A DNA stretch of 64,000 nt, from NCBI GenBank assembly GCA_937975765.1, contig CALJUR010000077.1, forward strand, positions 1 through 64,000, given 5' to 3'. The notes beneath the pieces are model-generated. The model was given only the letters and a program-made list of their open reading frames with translations. It ran no database searches and was not told the DNA's origin. This document shows positions 60,562 through 64,000 of the stretch, in pieces; the stretch's first letter is position 1; the number at the start of each line of letters is the position of its first letter. The position numbers and the translations under genes are program-made. The stretch is from an uncultured Myxococcales bacterium (lineage in GTDB: Bacteria > Myxococcota_A > UBA9042 > DTJE01).

Positions 60562-62130
60562 ATGGCCCAGCGAATCGCCTTCGCGACCCTGCCGAACACC
60601 CCGCCCATCGGGTGGCATGCCGCCCTGGTGCCGATGCTGGCGGAGATCGACCGGTCGAAACCGGGGACGAAGGCGCTGCGGGAGTGGATGCGGCTGCGCA
60701 GCCTCTTCGACAAGGAGGGGTTCGAGACGCTGGCGGCGTTCCTGGACGTGCACCCGGGCGAGCCGGTGACGCTGGGACCGGTCGCGCGGGCGCTGCTGGA
60801 CGCCGACGACGAGCCCGCGGCGCGCAAGGTGCTGGGCGATCGGCTGATCCGCGAGAACCTGCTGCTGGCGAAGTACTGCCTGGAGGCGCTGGACGCCGAG
60901 AAGGGCGGCCGGCTGCACTCGACGAACGAGCTGTACCGGATGGTGACGTCGTACGTGTACCCCGGGGACAAGCCGACGCTGAACGCCTTCAAGGCGTGGG
61001 TGGACTGGGCGGTCTCGGCGGGGCTGTTGAAGATGGTGGGGATCCGGTGGGCGCTGGGGGACGCCGGGAGGGAGGTCCTGCCGCGCCTGCGGGCCATCGA
61101 CACCGAGGAGTTCCTGGAGGACGAGCGGGGGGTGGCGGGAGAAGGCGGGGCCGGAGAGGCGCCGCCGGAGGCCGGGGGAGGGCCTTCGCGGGCCGCCGAG
61201 GCCGGGGCCGAGGCCACGGAGGCTCCCGGGGAGGCGCCTGCGACCGCGGCGTCCGGGCCGGCGGGCGGGGAGGAACCGCAGGCGCCGGCGGACGAGCCCG
61301 TTGTCGCGAAGACCGCGCCCGTGCCGCCCCGTCCGCCCGCCCCTGCCAAGGCGGTACCGGTGTCCGCGCCGTCCCGTCCGGCCGTCCCGGCGACCGGCCT
61401 GTCCGGCACCCGGGATGTCCTGAAGGAATGGCACGCCCGCTGGCCGCACCGCGCGCCCCCGATGGCGGAAGGCGCGTCGCTGGCCGACGGTCCGGAAGGC
61501 TTGTTCGAGGCCGCGGTGCTGGCCCTGTGGATCGGACGCGGCATGCGGCCCGTCGAGGCGGTGCGGGTGCTGGGCGTGCTGCGCCGGAACGGCCTGCTGG
61601 CCGAGGCGGGCCTGGGGACGCTGACGCTGCAGGGGCTGGCCGGCCTGGCGGGGGACTCCGACCCGGCCGTGGCCGAGGCGCTGGAGGTGGCGGCCTTCCT
61701 GCCCCGGCTGCACGCGGCGACCCGGGAACGGACCCTGCTGCACGCGGCGGGCCCCGGCGAACTGCTGGACCGGCTGCACCAGCGCCTGTACGCGCCGCGC
61801 GCCCCGATGGCCGCCTTCGTGCTGGCGCGCCTGCTGTGGGAGGCCGGGAGACTGCCCGAAGCGCTGGCCGCCGCGGCCTTCGTGCCGACCTGGGAGGCCC
61901 GCGAGAACGCCTTCCGGATCGGCTTCCTGGACCGGCTGCACGCCGCGTCCTTCGCCGACCTGCGGGATGCGTCGCTGGCGCTGGCCGCCGGGTTCGGCCC
62001 GCCGGACTTCGAGGGTCCGCTGGCCCGCGTGCACGAGGTATACGGCTGCGCGTTCCGGTGCGGCCGTGCCCGCGAATGCCCGCTGGCCTGCCGCGAGCGG
62101 GCCGAGGTCACCGCCGGGACCCGCCACTGA
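60562..62130 (+). CDS. Unknown protein with winged-helix-like N-terminus and C-terminal four-Cys cluster
   Basis: A 522-residue protein with no signal peptide. The N-terminal 190 residues are helical and include a winged-helix-like part (GGRLHSTNELYRMVTSYVYP ... AVSAGLLKMVGIRWAL). A disordered Ala/Glu/Pro linker spans about 195-280. The C-terminal half is helical and ends with CAFRCGRARECPLACRER, a CxxxC-x6-CxxxC cluster that could hold zinc or an Fe-S cluster. GGAGGAGG precedes the ATG. The stop is 5 bp before the RecD2-type helicase start, so a joint role in DNA handling is possible. No family is recognised. Confidence 0.75.
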   Translation: MAQRIAFATLPNTPPIGWHAALVPMLAEIDRSKPGTKALREWMRLRSLFDKEGFETLAAFLDVHPGEPVTLGPVARALLDADDEPAARKVLGDRLIRENLLLAKYCLEALDAEKGGRLHSTNELYRMVTSYVYPGDKPTLNAFKAWVDWAVSAGLLKMVGIRWALGDAGREVLPRLRAIDTEEFLEDERGVAGEGGAGEAPPEAGGGPSRAAEAGAEATEAPGEAPATAASGPAGGEEPQAPADEPVVAKTAPVPPRPPAPAKAVPVSAPSRPAVPATGLSGTRDVLKEWHARWPHRAPPMAEGASLADGPEGLFEAAVLALWIGRGMRPVEAVRVLGVLRRNGLLAEAGLGTLTLQGLAGLAGDSDPAVAEALEVAAFLPRLHAATRERTLLHAAGPGELLDRLHQRLYAPRAPMAAFVLARLLWEAGRLPEALAAAAFVPTWEARENAFRIGFLDRLHAASFADLRDASLALAAGFGPPDFEGPLARVHEVYGCAFRCGRARECPLACRERAEVTAGTRH

Positions 62131-62135
62131 GGGAC

Positions 62136-64000
62136 ATGGCCGAATCCACCCGAACCGGGCGCGTCGTCAAGGTCCTGTACGCGGACGACGCGAAGCCCTT
62201 CGTCCTCTTCGAGTTGGCCGACGACGACGGGCCGGTCGTCGTCGCGGCGCAGGCCGCGGGCGTGGCCCCGGGCCAGCAGGTGCGCGTCACCGGCGACTTC
62301 CGCGACCACCCGAAATACGGCCGCCGGTTCCGCGCGACCAGCCTGCTGGCCATGGCGCCCGAGAAGCGGGAGGGGCTGCTGGCGTGGCTGGGGTCGGGCC
62401 GGGTGCCGGGCGTCGGGCCGAAACTGGCGGCGCGGATCCTGGAACACTTCGGCGCGGACACCCGCCAGGCGCTGGAGACGGGGGCCGAACGGCTGGCCGC
62501 GTGCCCGGGCATCGGGGAGCGGAAGGCGGCGGCGATCGCCCGGGCGTGGCAGGGCGAGCGGCTGGCCCGCGAGACCTTCGTGCTGCTGTGCGACCTGGGG
62601 CTGACGCCGTCGCAGGCGTCGCGGGCCGCCCGCGTGTTCGGCGAGGAGGCCCCGGCCCGCGTGAAGGCCGACCCCTACGACCTGGCCCGGGTGGTGCCCG
62701 GCATCGGCTTCCGGACGGCCGACGCGATCGCGATGCGGATGGGCGTCGAGCCGGGGTCCCCGCTGCGCCTGCGGGCCGCGGCGCGGTACGTGCTGGAGAG
62801 CGCCGCCGAGGCCGGCCACCTGTACCTGCCCGGGGACGTGCTGGCGCAGGAGGCGGCGCGCGTCACCGACCGGCCGGAAGAGGCCGTGCGGGAGGCGATC
62901 CGGATCCTGGTGGCCGGCGGCGAGGCGGTGCAGGAGGCCGGGCCGGACGGGCCCCTGGTCTTCCAGGCGGGGCTGTGGCGGGCCGAGGTGCAGGCGGCGA
63001 GGCGGCTGCGGCTGCTGGCCGCGCAGGACGCGAGGTCGATCCCGGTGGACGACGTGCGGGTGGGCGACCTGGCGCTGGCGCCGTCCCAGTTGCGCGCGCT
63101 GCGGACCGTGGCGTCGGCGCCGGTGGCGGTGCTGACCGGCGGGCCGGGCACGGGCAAGACGACCGTGGTGTCGGCGCTGCTGCACGCGGGTCAGCGGGCG
63201 GGCCGCAAGGTGGTGCTGGCGGCGCCGACCGGGCGCGCCGCGATGCGGATGAAGGAGGCGACCGGCCACGACGCGAAGACGCTGCACCGGCTGCTGGAGT
63301 ACAGCCCCCGCGACGGCCGGTTCCAGCGCAACGAGGCCCAGCCGCTGGACGCCGACTGGGTCGTCGTGGACGAGTGCTCGATGCTGGACGCGCTGCTGCT
63401 GGACAGCCTGCTGCGGGCCGTGGCGCCGGGCACCCGGCTGACGCTGGTGGGGGACGCGGACCAGTTGCCGCCCGTCGGCCCCGGCGACCCGTTCCGCGCG
63501 CTGGCGTCGTCCGGGACCGTGCCGGTGGCGCGCCTGACCGAGGTCTTCCGGCAGGGCGCCGGGTCCGCGATCGTCGAGGCGGCGCACCGCATCCTTGCGG
63601 GCGACGAGCCCGAGACGTCCCGGCCGCGCGGCGACGAGCCGGGCGACTTCCACGTGACGATCCGCGAGGACCCCGAGGACATCGCGCGGATGGTCGAGAC
63701 GCTGGTCGTCGACCGGATTCCGGCCCGCTTCGGGCTGGACCCGCGGACCGACGTGCAGGTGCTGGCCCCGATGCGCAAGGGCGACTGCGGCACCGACGCG
63801 CTGAACCGGCGGCTGCGGGCCCGGCTGAATCCCGACGCGGCGGAACGCGCCGGCCTGGCGCCCGGCGACCGCGTCATCCAGAACCGCAACAACTACGACC
63901 GCGAGGTCTTCAACGGCGACATCGGGTCGGTCGTGTCGGCGGGGGCCGACGGCAGCCTGGTGGTGCGGTTCGAGGACCGGGAGGTGCGCTTCGACCCGGA
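62136..64000 (+). CDS. recD2: RecD2/RecD-type ATP-dependent DNA helicase, 3' end outside the window
   Basis: The first 621 codons of an SF1B helicase with an unbroken frame to the window edge. The N-terminal OB-like region (VKVLYADDAKPFVLFELADD; PGQQVRVTGDFRDHPKYGRR) and helix-hairpin-helix repeats (VPGVGPKLAARILEHFG; CPGIGERKAAAIARAW; VPGIGFRTADAIAMRMG) are those of RecD2 rather than of RecD in RecBCD. Walker A is GGPGTGKTT at residue 335, followed by VLAAPTGRAAMRMKEATG; motif II is VVVDECSMLDALLLDSL, and VGDADQLPPVGPGDPFRAL and VARLTEVFRQGAGSAIVEAA are motifs III and IV. It is a 5'-3' helicase linked to repair. The ATG is coupled to the preceding gene (5-bp gap). Confidence 0.93.
   Translation, partial: MAESTRTGRVVKVLYADDAKPFVLFELADDDGPVVVAAQAAGVAPGQQVRVTGDFRDHPKYGRRFRATSLLAMAPEKREGLLAWLGSGRVPGVGPKLAARILEHFGADTRQALETGAERLAACPGIGERKAAAIARAWQGERLARETFVLLCDLGLTPSQASRAARVFGEEAPARVKADPYDLARVVPGIGFRTADAIAMRMGVEPGSPLRLRAAARYVLESAAEAGHLYLPGDVLAQEAARVTDRPEEAVREAIRILVAGGEAVQEAGPDGPLVFQAGLWRAEVQAARRLRLLAAQDARSIPVDDVRVGDLALAPSQLRALRTVASAPVAVLTGGPGTGKTTVVSALLHAGQRAGRKVVLAAPTGRAAMRMKEATGHDAKTLHRLLEYSPRDGRFQRNEAQPLDADWVVVDECSMLDALLLDSLLRAVAPGTRLTLVGDADQLPPVGPGDPFRALASSGTVPVARLTEVFRQGAGSAIVEAAHRILAGDEPETSRPRGDEPGDFHVTIREDPEDIARMVETLVVDRIPARFGLDPRTDVQVLAPMRKGDCGTDALNRRLRARLNPDAAERAGLAPGDRVIQNRNNYDREVFNGDIGSVVSAGADGSLVVRFEDREVRFDP

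Overview
The window is about 70% GC with densely packed genes and looks chromosomal, from a Gram-negative bacterium. It encodes nine lipoproteins with clear lipoboxes, a periplasmic lytic transglycosylase, an outer-membrane-barrel candidate, and a dnaG-rpoD macromolecular-synthesis pair. Several lipoproteins are Cys-rich, with Asp/Pro-rich linkers, GETDxDCGG-type modules and NGIDDDCDG (MopE-type) motifs. This style is typical of Myxococcota and neighbouring deltaproteobacterial-type lineages. The assignment is inference; no rRNA or tRNA gene was seen.

Layout. 1-5.6 kb: a radical SAM/DUF2344 fusion bracketed by a direct repeat, a repeat-rich gap, and an Slt-type lytic transglycosylase. 5.6-13.7 kb: a 1,527-residue TPR protein, a large Cys-rich lipoprotein on a divergent promoter, and another lipoprotein. 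13.7-14.9 kb: a less compact stretch ending in a VapBC toxin-antitoxin pair. 15-24.6 kb: a seven-gene minus-strand Bat (aerotolerance-type) operon: moxR, DUF58, a BatD-like anchor protein, batA, a batB/batC/PPC fusion, batD and batE. 24.6-28.5 kb: an unusual island with an M91-family zinc metallopeptidase, a small secreted protein, and a divergent two-module AAA ATPase of the type known from extracellular contractile injection systems (eCIS). The same repeat motif borders it on both sides. 28.5-34.1 kb: a secreted YXWGXW-like protein, an ArnT-like GT39 glycosyltransferase, an FKBP lipoprotein, ZupT, and a DJ-1/PfpI protein. 34.2-34.8 kb: an osmC fragment and an MqsA-like HTH fragment, each missing its 5' part, meeting at one junction. 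34.9-39.4 kb: two lipoproteins, an amidase, and a lipoprotein. 39.5-44.8 kb: folC, rpoD, dnaG. 44.8-50.0 kb: a Cys-rich lipoprotein, a tRNA nucleotidyltransferase/poly(A) polymerase-family gene, a diacylglycerol-kinase-family gene and a 672-residue lipoprotein. 50.2-54.0 kb: panD, a coiled-coil protein, a GNAT acetyltransferase, a lipoprotein and an outer-membrane-barrel candidate, mostly overlapping or closely spaced. 54.1-58.1 kb: a zinc-ribbon/pseudokinase/P-loop ATPase/TPR protein and a small unknown protein. 58.1-64 kb: a HEAT-repeat exported protein, an unknown 522-residue protein with a terminal four-Cys cluster, and a RecD2-type helicase cut by the window end.

Recurring small elements. 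At least six near-identical 27-nt palindromic units (core ggcggggga/ccccgcc, ending CCTACA) lie mostly in intergenic gaps; one is inserted in frame in the linker of the first gene. A second family (gggacagtcaccattatt) occurs at 24.6, 28.3-28.5 and 39.5 kb; the 28.3 kb copy is a complete 128-bp inverted-repeat element. Candidate housekeeping promoters share the form TTGAC/TTGC-N17/18-TAnnnT in front of many genes.

The most promising unusual biology is the eCIS-type ATPase/M91 peptidase island. Next come the pseudokinase-ATPase-TPR protein and the double-truncation junction at about 34.46 kb.
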